Origin: Avena insularis
Taxonomy: Eukaryota; Streptophyta; Magnoliopsida; Poales; Poaceae
Direction: 5' to 3'
Length of the DNA stretch: 64,000 bases
Assembly: GCA_023614405.1 (NCBI GenBank)
Contig: CM042688.1
Location: forward strand, 380,109,331 to 380,173,330
Shown: one piece after another, positions 46,391-61,000 of the stretch
How positions within the stretch are numbered: the stretch's first letter is position 1
Layout of the letters: each line of letters starts with the position of its first letter
The notes under the pieces: model-generated
The model's input: only the letters and a program-made list of their open reading frames with translations
Told to the model about the DNA's origin: nothing
Database searches by the model: none
Translations under genes and position numbers: made by a program

Positions 46391-47582
46391 ACGAGGGTTT
46401 AACTCGTCAATGCCCATTGTTGTGGACTTGGGTTTTGGAGAAGGAGGGAGCACTGGAGGCATCAATTGGCTAGCAAACAAGCACACAGGGATGCAGGTTT
46501 TACACAGGTTCAGGCCTCATAGAGGTCCCTACTCCTGCTTGTCTGCTCTTGGAATTAAGGAAGGAAGCGAAGATTACAGGGGCGTGCAGATGCAATCTGG
46601 CGAGAGTTGTGGAAACTAGGGTTGTGATTATCCTCCTCGCCACCCCCTAGCCTTTATATAGATAGGCTAGGTCTCGGGTAGCAGGACGAGTCAGTTACAG
46701 ATTAGGGTTTTCCCTTTGAACTTTCTATCTTAAACTTCTTCTTGTCTCGCAAGCAATCGAGAGTCCCTGGGCCACTCGAATTCTTCATTGGGACTTGGCA
46801 ATGCTGTGGGATTCGGCCGTATCTGAATCGTATATACCAAACTTGAGTACCTGTAGGATATACCCATGTCAGTATCCCCCAAGTGTCCAGTGGAATCACA
46901 GATTCGAGTGGGGACTTTATGAAGTCTTTTGAGTGCATGACTGAGCATTTTTTCGAGTGTTGTATTTTGTGTCATAGGGATTGTTGATATACGTGCCCGA
47001 TTTAGCCAATGTATTGATATCAGTTAATTGCCTTAGGGCAAAATAACACAATCTACTCAAACTCGAGTCCCCGGACTCGAATTCGGAAAAGTGCTGGCGT
47101 AATTCGACTCAGGCCGCTGAAGTCTTATAGGAGTCGAATTCTACTGTATAAGTGTGAGCACTCGACGCGTCCGTCAAGGCATGTTCATCATACCTGTAGG
47201 CATGGATATGTTTTTGGTGGTGCGTAGTAGATGTGTTGCCATGCCTTATTCAGGTCTTACCTTCACGTTGTAAGCGCGGCATCCGAATTTTTGTCATCGC
47301 GAGGATGATTCGGGTTGCCTAGGAGATGTAATATATTTGTAGGGAAAACATGAGGCGGAGTCTCCATAGCATTCGAGTGTGGATGTTATCAACACACAGT
47401 ACGATGTACAAGGAAAAACAATCATAGGGTGCGTGACCAGCGCTCCCTATGGGAGTAGCCCCAGAGTGCCTATTCGAGTTGTATACTCGAGTGGGGACTA
47501 AAAACATTTCGCGACTGCTATCATCTTTTGTTGCTTGTTTCAGTCGAATGTGCTTCTAGCGCTCCTTGCGAGTAACCCATAA
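46391..47582. mobile_element. Probable LTR-retrotransposon remnant, cut by the assembly gap
   Basis: It contains ATTGGCTAGCAAACAAGC, GGGATGCAGGTTTTACACAG and GTTCAGGCCTCA, which I recall as common in Triticeae gypsy LTR or end regions. Also present are a TATA-like TTTATATAGATAGG (about 46653) and repeated CGAGTGGGGACT-type motifs (about 46905 and 47490). No coding domain or LTR boundary could be fixed. Confidence 0.45.
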
Positions 47583-47682
47583 NNNNNNNNNNNNNNNNNN
47601 NNNNNNNNNNNNNNNNNNNNNNNNNNNNNNNNNNNNNNNNNNNNNNNNNNNNNNNNNNNNNNNNNNNNNNNNNNNNNNNNNN
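47583..47682. other. Assembly gap, 100 N
   Basis: Exactly 100 N, the conventional placeholder for a gap of unknown size. It separates TE-derived sequence from the satellite, so the right junction of the composite insertion is not observed. Confidence 0.99.
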
Positions 47683-50675
47683 TTATTGCATGTGTGGTAC
47701 TTTCGTAAACCACATGGATGTCATTGCATGTATCTTCCTTTACTCAACCACCAGTAGACTCGTTGCATGGGTGTTCCTTTCCTAAACCACATGGATCCAC
47801 CAGGGTCATTGCATGTGTGTTCTGTCTTAAACCACATGGATCCACCAGTGTCATTGCACGTGTCTTCTTTTTTCCTAAACCACCAACAGAGTCATTGCAT
47901 GTGTGTTCTTTTTCCTAATCCACCACTAGAGTCATTGCATGTGTGTTCCTTTCCTAAACCACATTGATCCACCAGAGTCATTGCATGTGTCTTCCTTTCC
48001 GAAAGCACCAATAGAGTCATTACATGCGTGTTCTTTTCCTGAACCACCAATAGATTCATTGCATGTGTCTTCCTTTCCAAACCACCACTAGAGTCATTGC
48101 ATGTGAGTTCTTTTCCTAAACCACCATTAGAGTCATTGCATGTGTGTTTTATCTAACCCACCACAAGTGTCATTGCATGTGTATTCCTTTCCTAAACCAC
48201 ATTGATCCCCCAGAGTCATTGCATGTGTGTTCCTTTCCTAAATTACCACTAGAATCATTGCATGTGTGTTCTTTTCCTAAACCTCCACCAGAGTCATTGC
48301 ATGTGTCTTCCTTTCCAAAACCACCACTAGAGTCATTGCACGTGTGTTCTTTTCCTAAACTACCACCAGAGTCATTGCATGTGTGTTCTTTTGCTAAACC
48401 ACCATCAGAGTCATTGCATGTGTCTACATTTCCTAAACCACCACAAGAGTCATTGCATCTATGCTAGTTTCCTAAACCACCACAATAGTCATTGCATGTG
48501 TGTTCCTTTCCTAAACCACCACCAGATTCATTGCATGTGTGTTCCTTTCCTAAACCACATGGATGTCATTGGATGTATCTTCCTATCCTAAACCACCACT
48601 ATAGTCATTGCATGTGTGTTCCTTTCCTAAACCACACTGATTTAGCATTGCATGTGTGTTCTTCTGCTAAACCACATGGATCCACCAGTGTCAACGCATG
48701 TGTCTTCTTTCCCTAAACCACCACCAGAGTCATTGATTTTGTGTTCTTTTCCTAATCCACCACTAGAGTCATTGCATGTGTGTTCCTTTCCTAAACCACA
48801 TTGATCCACCAGAGTCATTGCATGTGTCTTCCTTTCCTAAACCACCACTAGAGTCATTGGATGTGTGTTCTTTTCCTGAACCACCAATAGACTCATTTCA
48901 TGTGTCTTCCTTTCCTAAGCCACCACTAGAGTCATTGCATGTTTGTTCTTTTCCTAAACCACCAGTAGAGTCATTATATGTGTGTTCTTTTCCTAAACCA
49001 CCACCAGTGTCATTGCATGTGTATTGCTTTCCTAAACCACATTGATCCACCAGAGTCATTGCATGTGTGTTCCTTTCCTAATCTACCACTAGAATCATTG
49101 CATGTGTGCTCTTTTTCTAAACCACAACTAGAGTCATTACATATGTCTTCTTTTCCTTAAACAACACTAGAGTCCGTACATGTGTCTTCATTTTCTAAAC
49201 CACCACGAGTGTCATTGCATATGTCTTCCTTTCCTAAACCACATTGATCCACCAAAGTCATTGCATGTGTCTTCCTTTCATAAACCACCACTAGAGTGAT
49301 TGCATCTGTGTTCTTTTCCGAAAAAACAACCAGAGTCATTGCATGTGTGTTCTTTTCCTAAACCACCACCAGTGTCATTACATGTGTCTTCGTTTCCTAA
49401 ACCACCAGTAGAATCATTGGATGTGTCTTCTTTTCCCAAACCACCACCAGAGTCATTGCATGTGTCTTGTTTTCCTAAACCACGTGGATCGACTAGTGTC
49501 ATTGCATGTGTGTTCTTTTCCTAAAACACCACTAGAGTCATTGCATATGTTCTTTACCTAAACCACCACCAGAGTCATTGCATGTGTTTTCTTTTACTAA
49601 ACCACCACCAGAGTTGTTGCATGTGTGTTCTTTTCCTAAAACACCACTAGAGTGATTGCATGTGTTTTCCTTTCCAAAACCACCACTAGAGTCATTGCAT
49701 GTGTTCTTTTCCTAAACCACCACCAGAGTCATTCCATGTGTGTTCTTTTACTAAACCACCACCAGAGTCATTGCATGTGTCTTCATTTCCTAAACCACCA
49801 CCAGAGTCATTGCATCTATGTTCTTTTCCTAAACCACCACCATAGTCATTGCATGTGTATTACTTTCCTAAACCACCAGAGTCAATGCATTTGTGTTCCT
49901 TTCCTAAACCACATGGATTTAATTTCATGTGTCTTCCTTTCCTAAACCACCACTAGAGTTATTGCATGTGTGTTCCTTTCCTAAACCACATTGATCCACC
50001 AGAGTCATTGCATGTGTGTTCCTGTGCTAAACCACATGGATCCACTAGTGTCATTGCATGTGTCTTCTTTTCCTAAACCGCCACCAGAGTCATTGCATGT
50101 GTATTCTTATCCTAATCCACCACTAGAGTCATTGGATGTGTGTTCATTTCCTAAACCACGTTGAGCCACCAGAGTCATTGCACGTGTCTTCCTTTCCTAA
50201 ACCACCACTAGAGTCATTGCATGTGTGTTCTTTTCCTAAACCACCACCAGATTCATTGCATGTGTGTTCTTTTCCTGAACCACTAATAGAGTCATTGCAT
50301 GTCTCTTCCTTTCCTAAACCACCACTAGAGTCATTGCATGGGTGTTCTTTTCCTAAACAACTACTAGAGTTATTGCATGTGTGTCATTTTCTGAACCACC
50401 ACTAGTGTCATTGCATATGTATTCCTTTCCTAAACCACATTGATCCACCAAAGTCATTGCATGTGTCTTCCTTTCATAAACCACCACTGAAGTCATTGCA
50501 TCTGTGTTCTTTTCCAAAACAACAACTAGAGTCATTGCATGTGTGTTCTTTTCCTAAACCACCACCAGTGTCATTACATGTGTCTTCCTTTCCTAAACCA
50601 CCAGTAGAGTCATTGGATGTGTCTTCTTTTACCAAACCACCACCAGAGTCATTGCATGTGTCTTACTTTCCTAAA

Positions 50676-53600
50676 CCACATGGATCCACCAGTGTCATTG
50701 CATGTGTGTTCTTTTCCTAAAACACCACTAGAGTCATTGCATGTGTGTTCCTTTCGAAAACCACCACTAGAGTCATTGTATGTGTTCTTTTCCTAAACCA
50801 CCACGAGAGTCATTGCATGTGTGTTCTTTTGCTAAACAACCACCAGAGTCATTACATGTGTCTTTATTTTCTAAACCACCACCAGAGTCATTACATCTAT
50901 GATCTTTTCCTAAACCACCACCATAGTCATTGCATGTGTCTTCCTTTCCTAAACCACTAGAGTCAATGCATTTGTGTTCCTTTCCTAAACCACATGGATG
51001 TCATTTCAGTTGTCTTGCTTTCCTAAACCACCACTAGAGATATTGCATGTGTGTTCCTTTCCTAAACCACATTGATCCACCAGAGTCATTGCATGTGTGT
51101 TCCTGTGCTAAACTACATGGATCCACTAGTGTCATTGCATGTGTCTTCTTTTCCTAAACCACCACCAGAGTCATTGAATGTGTGTTCTTATCCTAATCCA
51201 CCACTAGAGTTGTTGGATGTGTGTTCATTTCCTAAACCACGTTGATCCACCAGAGTCATTGCATGTGTCTTCCTTTCCTAAACCACCACTAGAGTCATTG
51301 CATGGGTGTTCTTTTCCTAAACCACCACTAGAGTTATTGCATGTGTGTCCTTTTCCTAAACCACCACTAGTGTCATTGCATGTGTATTCCTTTCCTAAAC
51401 CACATTGATCCCCCAGAGTCATTGCATGTGTGTTCCTTTCCGAAACTACCACTAGAATCATTGCATGTGTGTTCTTTTCCTAAACCACCACAAGAGTCAT
51501 TACATGTGTCTTCCTTTACTAAACCACCAGCAGAGTCATTGCATATGTCTTCCTTTCCTAAACCATATTGATCCACAAAGTCATTGCATGTGTCTTCGTT
51601 TCATAAACCACCACTAGAGTCATTGCATCTGTGTTCTTTTCCGAAACAACAACCAGTCATTGCATGTGTTTTTTTTCCTAAACCACCAGTGTCATTGCAT
51701 GTGTGTTCTTATCCTAATCCACCACTAGAGTCATTGGATGTGTGTTCATTTCCTAAACCACGTTGAGCCATCAGAGTCATTGCACGTGTCTTCCTTTACA
51801 AAACCAACACTAGAGTCATTGCATGTGTGTTCTTTTCCTAACCCACCACCAGATTCATTGCATGTGTGTCATTTTCTAAACCACCACGAGTGTCATTGCA
51901 TAGGTATTCCTTTCCTAAACCACATTGATCCAACAAAGTCATTGCATGTGTCTTCCTTTCATAAACCACCACTAGAGTCATTTCATCTGTGTTCTTTTCC
52001 AAAACAACAACCAGAGTCATTGCATGTGTGTTCTTTTCCTAAACCACCACCAGTGTCATTACATGTGTCTTCCTTTCCTAAACCACCAGTAGAGTCATTG
52101 GATGTGTCTTCTTTTCCTAAACCACCACTAGAGTCATTGCATGTGTCTTACTTTCCTAAACCACATGGATCCACCAGTGTCATTGCATGTGTGTTCTTTT
52201 CATAAACCACCACTAGAGTCATTGCATCTGTGTTCTTTTCCACAACAACAACCAGAGTCATTGCATGTGTGTTCTTTTCCTAAACCAGCACCAGTGTCAT
52301 TACATGTGTCTTCCTTTCCTAAACCACCAGTAGAGTCATTGGATGTGTCTACTTTTCCTAAACCACCACCAGAGTCATTGCATGTGTCTTACTTTCCTAA
52401 ACCACATGGATCCACCAGTGTCATTGCATGTGTGTTCTTTTCCTTAAACACCACTAGAGTCATTGCATATGTGTTCCTTTCCAAAACCACCACTAGAGTC
52501 ATTGCATGTGTTCATTTCCTAAACCACCACGAGAGTCATTGCATGTGTGTTCTTTTACTAAAGCACCACCAGAGTCAGTGCATGTGTCTTCATTTCCTAA
52601 ACCACCACCAGAGTCATTACATCTATGTTCTTTTCCTAAACCACCACCATAGTCATTGCATGTGCCTTCCTTTCCTAAACCACCAGAGTCATTGCATGTG
52701 TCTTCCTTTCCTAAACCTCATGGATGTTATTTCATGTGTCTTCCTTTCCTAAACAACCACTAGATTTATTGCATGTGTGTTCCTTTCCTAAACCACATTC
52801 ATCCACCAGAGTCATTGCATGTGTGTTCCTGTGCTAAACCACATGGACCCACTAGTGTCATTGCATGTGTCTTCTTTTACTAAACCACCACCAGAGTCAT
52901 TGCATGTGTGTTCTTATCCTAATCCACCACTAGAGTCATTGGATGTGTGTTCATTTCCTAAACCACGTTGATCCACCAGAGTCATTGCACGTGTCTTCCT
53001 TTCCTAAACCACCACCAGAGTCATTGCACGTGTCTTCCTTTCCTAAACCACCACTAGAGTCATTGCATGTGTGTTCTTTTCCTAAACCACCACCAGATTC
53101 ATTGCATGTGTGTTGTTTTCCTGAACCACCAATAGAGTCATTGCATGTGTCTTCCTTTCCTAAACCACCACTAGAGTCATTGCATGGGTGTTCTTTTCCT
53201 AAACCACCACTAGAGATATTGCATGTGTGTCCTTTTCCTAAACCACCACCAGTGTCATTGCATGTGTATTCCTTTCCTAAACCACATTGATCCCCTAGAG
53301 TCATTGCATGTGTGTTCCTTTCCGAAACTACCACTAGAATCATTGCATATGTGTTCTTTTCCTAAACCACCACCAGTGTCATTACATGTATCTTCCTTTC
53401 CTAAACCACGAGTAGAGTCATTGCATGTGCCTTCTTTTCCTAACCACTAGAGTCATTGCATGTGTCTTCCTTTCCTAAACCACATGGATCCACCAGTGTC
53501 ATTGGATGTGTGTTCTTTTCCTAAACCACCACCAGAGTCATTGCATGTGTGTTCCTTTCCAAAACCACCATTATAGTCATTGCATGTGTGTTCCTTTCCT

Positions 53601-56600
53601 AAACCACCACTAAATTCATTGCATGTGTGTTATTTTCCTAAAACACCACTAGAGTTATTACATGTGTCTTCCTTTCCTAAACCACATTGATCCACCATAG
53701 TCATTGCATGTATATTCCTTTCATAAATAACCACTAGAGTCATTTCATGTGTGTTCATTTCCGAAACCACAACCACAGTTATTGCATGTGTGTTCTTTTC
53801 CTAAATCACCACAGGGTCATTACATGTATCTTCCTTTCCTAAACCACCAGTAGAGTCATTGCATGTGCCTTCTTTTCCTAAACCACCAGAGTCATTGCAT
53901 GTGTCTTCCTTTCCTAAACCACATGGATCCACCAGTGTCATTGGATGTGTGTTCTTTTACTAAACCACCACTAGAGTCATTGCATGTGTGTTCCTTTCCA
54001 AAACCACCACTATAGTCATTGCATGTGTGTTCTTTTCCTAAACCACCACCAGAGTCATTGCATGTGTGTTCTTTTCCTAAACCACCACCAGAGTCATTGC
54101 ATTTGTCTTCAGTTCCTAAACCACCACCAGAGTCATTGCATCTATGTCCTTTTCCTAAACCACCAACATAGTCAGTGCATGTGTCTTCCTTTCCTAAACC
54201 ACCACCAGAGTTATTGCATGTGTGTTCCTTTCCTAAATCACATGGATGTCATTGCATGTGTCTTACTTTCCTAAACCACCACTAGAGTCATTGCATGTGT
54301 GTTCCTTTCCTAAATCACATTGATCCACCAGAGTCATTGCATGTGTGTTCATGTGCTAAACCACATGGATCCACCAGTGTCATTGCATGTGTGTTCTTTT
54401 CCTAAAACACCACTAGAGTCATTGCATGTGTGTTCCTTTCGAAAACCACCACTAGAGTCATTGTATGTGTTCTTTTCCTAAACCACCGCGAGAGTCATTG
54501 CATGTGTGTTCTTTTGCTAAACAACCACCAGAGTCATTACATGTGTCTTTATTTTCTAAACCACCACCAGAGTCATTACATCTATGATCTTTTCCTAAAC
54601 CACCACCATAGTCATTGCATGTGTCTTCCTTTCCTAAACCACTAGAGTCAATGCATTTGTTTTCCTTTCCTAAACCACATGGATGTCATTTCAGTTGTCT
54701 TGCTTTCCTAAACCACCACTAGAGATATTGCATGTGTGTTCCTTTCCTAAACCACATTGATCCACCAGAGTCATTGCATGTGTGTTCCTGTGCTAAACTA
54801 CATGGATCCACTAGTGTCATTGCATGTGTCTTCTTTTCCTAAACCACCACCAGAGTCATTGCATGTGTGTTCTTATCCTAATCCACCACTAGAGTTGTTG
54901 GATGTGTGTTCATTTCCAAAACCACGTTGATCCACCAGAGTCATTGCATGTGTCTTCCTTTCCTAAACCACCACTAGAGTCATTGCATGGGTGTTCTTTT
55001 CCTAAACCACCACTAGAGTTATTGCATGTGTGTCCTTTTCCTAAACCAACACTAGTGTCATTGCATGTGTATTCCTTTCCTAAACCACATTGATCCCCCA
55101 GAGTCATTGCATGTGTGTTCCTTTCCGAAACTACCACTAGAATCATTGCATGTGTGTTCTTTTCCTAAAACAACACTAGAGTCAGTACATGTGTGTTCAT
55201 TTTCTAAACCACCACGAGTGCCATTGCATATGTCTTCCTTTCCTAAACCATATTGATCCACCAAAGTCATTGCATGTGTCTTCGTTTCATAAACCACCAC
55301 TAGAGTCATTGCATCTGTGTTCTTTTCCGAAACAACAACCAGAGTCATTGCATGTGTTTTTTTTGTCCTAAACCACCACCAGTGTCATTGCATGTGTGTT
55401 CTTATCCTAATCCACCACTAGAGTCATTGGATGTGTGTTTATTTCCTAAACCACGTTGAGCCATCAGAGTCATTGCACGTGTCTTCGTTTACAAAACCAC
55501 CACTAGAGTCATTGCATGTGTGTTCTTTTCCTAACCCACCACCAGATTCATTGCATGTGTGTCATTTTCTAAACCACCACGAGTGTCATTGCATATGTAT
55601 TCCTTTCCTAAACCACATTGATCCAACAAAGTCATTGCATGTGTCTTCCTTTCATAAACCACCACTAGAGTCATTGCATCTGTGTTCTTTTCCAAAACAA
55701 CAACCAGAGTCATTGCATGTGTGTTCTTTTCCTAAACCACCACCTGTGTCATTACATGTGTCTTCCTTTCCTAAACCACTAGTAGAGTCATTGGATGTGT
55801 CTTCTTTTCCTAAACCACCACCAGAGTCATTGCATGTGTCTTACTTTCCTAAACCACATGGATCCACCAGTGTCATTGCATGTGTGTTCTTTTCATAAAC
55901 CACCGCTAGAGTCATTGCATCTGTGTTCTTTTCCAAAACAACAACCAGAGTCATTGCATGTGTGTTCTTTTCCTAAACCACCACCGGTGTCATTACATGT
56001 GTCTTCCTTTCCTAAACCACCAGTAGAGTCATTGGATGTGTCTTCTTTTCCTAAGCACCACCAGAGTCATTGCATGTGTCTTACTTTCCTAAACCACATG
56101 GATCCACCAGTGTCATTGCATGTGTGTTCTTTTCCTAAAACACCACTAGAGTCATTGCATATGTGTTCCTTTCCAAAACCACCACTAGAGTCATTGCATG
56201 TGTTCATTTCCTAAACCACCACGAGAGTCATTGCATGTGTGTTCTTTTACTAAAGCACCACCAGAGTCAGTGCATGTGTCTTCATTTCCTAAACCACCAC
56301 CAGAGTCATTACATCTATGTTCTTTTCCTAAACCACCACCATAGTCATTGCATGTGCCTTCCTTTCCTAAACCACCAGAGTCATTGCATGTGTCTTCCTT
56401 TCCTAAACCACATGGTTGTTATTTCATGTGTCTTCCTTTCCTAAACCACCACTAGATTTATTGCATGTGTGTTCCTTTCCTAAACCACATTGATCCACCA
56501 GAGTCATTGCATGTGTGTTCCTGTGCTAAACCACATGGACCCACTAGTGTCATTGCATGTGTCTTCTTTTACTAAACCACCACCAGAGTCATTGCATGTG

Positions 56601-58053
56601 TGTTCTTATCCTAATCCACCACTAGAGTCATTGGATGTGTGTTCATTTACTAAACCACGTTGATCCACCAGAGTCATTGCACGTGTCTTCCTTTCCTAAA
56701 CCACCACCAGAGTCATTGCACGTGTCTTCCTTTCCTAAACCACCACTAGAGTCATTGCATGTGTGTTCTTTTCCTAAACCACCACCAGATTCATTGCATG
56801 TGTGTTGTTTTCCTGAACCACCAATAGAGTCATTGCATGTGTCTTCCTTTCCTAAACCACCACTAGAGTCATTGAATGGGTGTTCTTTTCCTAAACCACC
56901 ACTAGAGATATTGCATGTGTGTTCTTTTCCTAAACCACCACCAGTGTCATTGCATGTGTATTCCTTTCCTAAACCACATTGATCCCCTAGAGTCATTGCA
57001 TGTGTGTTCCTTTCCGAAACTACCACTAGAATCATTGCATATGTGTTCTTTTCCTAAACCACCACCAGTGTCATTACATGTATCTTCCTTTCCTAAACCA
57101 CGAGTAGAGTCATTGCATGTGCCTTCTTTTCCTAACCACCAGAGTCATTGCATGTGTCCTCCTTTCCTAAACCACATGGATCCACCAGTGTCATTGGATG
57201 TGTGTTCTTTTCCTAAACCACCACCAGAGTCATTCCATGTGTGTTCCTTTCCAAAACCACCATTATAGTCATTGCATGTGTGTTCCTTTCCTAAACCACC
57301 ACTAGAGTCATTGCATGTGTGTTCTTTTCCTAAAACACCACTAGAGTTAGTACATGTGTCTTCCTTTCCTAAACCACATTGATCCACCATAGTCATTGCA
57401 TGTATCTTCCTTTCATAAATCACCACTAGAGTCATTTCATGTGTGTTCATTTCCGAAACCACAACCACAGTTATTGTATGTGTGTTCTTTTCCTAAACCA
57501 CCACCAGGGTCATTACATGTATCTTCCTTTCCTAAACCACCAGTAGAGTCATTGCATGTGCCTTCTTTTCCTAAACCACCAGAGTCATTGCATGTGTCTT
57601 CCTTTCCTAAACCACATGGATCCACCAGTGTCATTGGATGTGTGTTCTTTTACTAAACCACCACCGGAGTCATTGCATGTGTGTTCCTTTCCAAAACCAC
57701 CACTATAGTCATTGCATGTGCGTTCTTTTCCTAAACCACCACCAGAGTCATTGCATGTGTGTTCTTTTCCTAAACAACCACCAGAGTCATTGCATTTGTC
57801 TTCAGTTCCTAAACCACCACCAGAGTCATTGCATCTATGTCCTTTTCCTAAACCACCAACATAGTCAGTGCATGTGTCTTCCTTTCCTAAACCACCACCA
57901 GAGTTATTGCATGTGTGTTCCTTTCCTAAATCACATGGATGTCATTGCATGTGTCTTACTTTCCTAAACCACCACTAGAGTCATTGCATGTGTGTTCCTT
58001 TCCTAAATCACATTGATCCACCAGAGTCATTGCATGTGTGTTCATGTGCTAAA
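50676..58053 (+). repeat. 3.69-kb tandem segmental duplication inside the satellite
   Basis: Copy 1 is 50676-54360 and copy 2 is 54361-58053. Rare unit variants recur in the same order at a constant distance: CTTTCGAAAA at 50751 and 54436, TATGATCTTTTCC near 50899 and 54584, and CAGTTGTCTTGC at 51007 and 54692 (all +3,685); then TTCATGTGCT at 54348 and 58041 (+3,693). Both copies start in the same 46-bp unit beginning CCACATGGATCC, where the exchange probably happened. Confidence 0.9.
51960..52442 (+). repeat. 241-bp higher-order block (five 39-bp units plus one 46-bp unit), two direct copies
   Basis: CATAAACCACCACTAGAGTC begins at 51960 and 52201. The following units keep the same order (CATCTGTG; AACAACAACCAG; ACCAGTGTCATTACATG; GTCATTGGATGTG; GTCTTACTTTCC; the 46-bp unit). 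5 x 39 + 46 = 241 fits exactly. The pair recurs at 55653 and 55894 in the second 3.69-kb copy, and single related blocks lie near 49277 and 50473. Confidence 0.85.
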
Positions 58054-61000
58054 CCACATGGATCCACCAGTGTCATTGCATGTGTCTTCTTTTCCTAAAC
58101 CACCACCAGAGTCATTGCATGTGTGTTCATTTCCTAATCCACCACTAGAGTGATTGCATGTGTGTTCCTTTCCAAAATCACATTGATCCACCAGAGTCAT
58201 TGCATGTTTGTTCCTTTCCTAAACCACCACTAGAGTTATTTCATGTGTGTTCTTTTCCTAAAACATGACTAGAGTCAGTACATGTGTGTTCTTTTTCCAA
58301 ACCACCACGAGTGCCATTGCATGTGTCTTCCTTTCCTAAACCACATTGATCCACCGAAGTCATTGCATGTGTCTTCCTTTCATAAACCAGCACTAGAGTC
58401 ATTGCATGTGTGTTCATTTCCGAAACCACAACCAGAGTCATTGCATGTGTGTTCTTTTCCTAAACCACCACCAGTGTCATTACATGTATCTTCCTTTCCT
58501 AGACCTCAAGTAGAGTCATTGCATGTGTCTTCCTTTCCTAAACCACATGGATCGACCAATGTCATTGGATGTGTGTTATTTTCCTAAACAACCACCTGAG
58601 GCATTGCATCTGTTTTCCTTTCCAAAACCACCACTAGAGTCATTGCATGTGTGTTCTTTTCCTAAACCACCACCAGAGTCATTGCATGTGTATTCTTTTA
58701 CTAAAACACCACCAGAGTAATTGCATGTGTCTTCATTTCCTAAACCACAACCGAGTCATTGCATCTATGTTCTTTTCCGAAACCACCACCATAGACATTG
58801 CATGTGTCTTCCTTTCCTAAACCACCACCAGAGTTATTGCATGTGTGGTCCTTTCGTAAACCACATGGATGTCATTGCATGTGTCTTCCTTTCCTAAACC
58901 ACCGGTAGAGTCATTGCATGGGTGTTCCTTTCCTAAACCACATGGATTCACTAGGGTCATTGCATGTGTGTTCCTGTGCTAAACCACATGGATACACCAG
59001 TGCCATTGCATGTGTCTTCTTTTTTCCTAAACCACCATGAGTCATTGCATGTGTGTTATTTTTCTAATCCACCACTAGAGTCATTGCATGTGTGTTCCTT
59101 TCCTAAACCACATTGATCAACCAGAGTCATTGCATGTGTCTTCCTTTCCGAAACCACCAATAGAGTCATTGCATGTGTGTCCTTTTCCTGAACCACCAAT
59201 AGATTCATTGCATGTGTCTTCCTTTCCAAAACCATCAACAGAGTCATTGCATGTGTGTTATTTTCCCAAACCACCACTAGAGTCAGTGCATGTGTGTTCC
59301 TTTCCTAAACCACCACTAGAGTCATTGCATGTGTGTTCTTTTCCTAAAACACCACTATAGTTAGTACATGTGTCTTCCTTCCTAAACCACATTGATCCAC
59401 CATAGTCATTGCAAGGGTCTTCCTTTCATAAACCACCACTAGAGTCATTTCATGTGTGTTCAATTCCGAAACCACAACCAGAGTCATTGCATGTGTGTTC
59501 TTTTCCTAAACCACCACCAGTGTCATTAGATGTATCTTCCTTTCCAAAACCACCAGTAGAGTCATTGCATGTGACTTCTTTTCCTAAACCACCACCAGAG
59601 TAATTGCATGTGTCTTCCTTTCATCAACCACATGGATCCACTACTGTCATTGGATGTGTGTTCTTTTCCTAAACCACCACCAGAGTCATTGCATGTGTGT
59701 TCCTTTCCAAAACCACCACTATAGTCATTGCATGTGCGTTCTTTTCCTAAACCACCACGAGTCATTGCATGTGTGTTTGTTTCCTAAACCACCACAGAGT
59801 CATTGCATGTGTCTTTATTTCCTAAACTACCACCAGAGTCATTGCATCTATATCCTTTTCCTAAACCACCCCCATAGTCATTGCATGTGTATTCCTTTCC
59901 TAAACCACCACCAGAGTTACTACATGTGTGTTCCTTTCCTAAACCACATGGATGTCATTGCATGTGTCTTCCTTTCCTAAACCACCACTAGATTCATTGC
60001 ATATGTGTTTTTTCCTAAACCACATTGATCCACAGTCATTGCATGTGTGTTCATGTGCTAAACCACGAGGATCCACAGGGTCATTGCATGTTTCTTCTTT
60101 TTAAACAACCACAGAGTCATTGCATGTGTGTTCATTTCCTAATCCACCACTAGAGTCATTGCATGTGTGTTCCTTTCCTAAATCACATTGATCCACCAGA
60201 GTCATTGCATGTTTGTTCCTTTCCTAAACCACCACTAGAGTCATTACATGTGTGTTCTTTTCCTAAAACACGACTAGAGTCAGTACATGTGTGTTTTTTT
60301 CCCAAACCACCACGAGTGCCATTGCATGTGTCTTCTTTCCTAAACCACATTGATCCACCGAAGTCATTGCATGTGTATTCCTTTCATAAACCACCACTAG
60401 AGTCATTGCATGTGTGTTCGTTACCAAAACCACAACCAGAGTCATTGCATGTGTGTTCTTTTCCTAAACCACCACCCGTGTCATTACATGTATCTTCCTT
60501 TCCTAAACCACCAGTAGAGTCATTGCATGTGCCTTCTTTTCCTAAACCACCACTAGAGTCATTGCATGTGTCTTACTTTCCTAAACCACATGGATCCACC
60601 AATGTCATTGGTGCGTGTTCTTTTCCTAAACCAGCACAGTTATTGCATCTGTTCCTTTCCAAAATCACCACTAGATTTATTGCATGTGTTCTTTTCCTAA
60701 ACCACCACCAGAGTCATTGCATGTGTGTTTTTTATCCTAAAACACCACCAGAGTCATTGCATGTGTCTTCATTTCCTAAACCACCACCGATTCATTGCAT
60801 CTATGTTCTTTTCCTAAACCACCACAGTCATTGCATACATCTTCCTTTCCTTTCCTAACCCACCACCAGAGTTATTGCATGTGTGGTCCTTTCATAAACC
60901 ACATGGATGTCATTGCATGTATCTTCCTTTACTAAACCACTAGTAGACTCATTGCATGGGTGTTCCTTTCCTAAACCACATGGATCCACCAGGGTCATTG

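Noticed and set aside
60163..60858. A 231-codon ORF with 13-residue repeats (and dozens of similar shorter ORFs in all satellite blocks) as a repeat-protein gene
   Set aside because: The unit is 39 bp, so frames stay open by arithmetic. Several frames are open at once, 46-bp units and small indels break them, and there is no stable start, end, promoter or domain.
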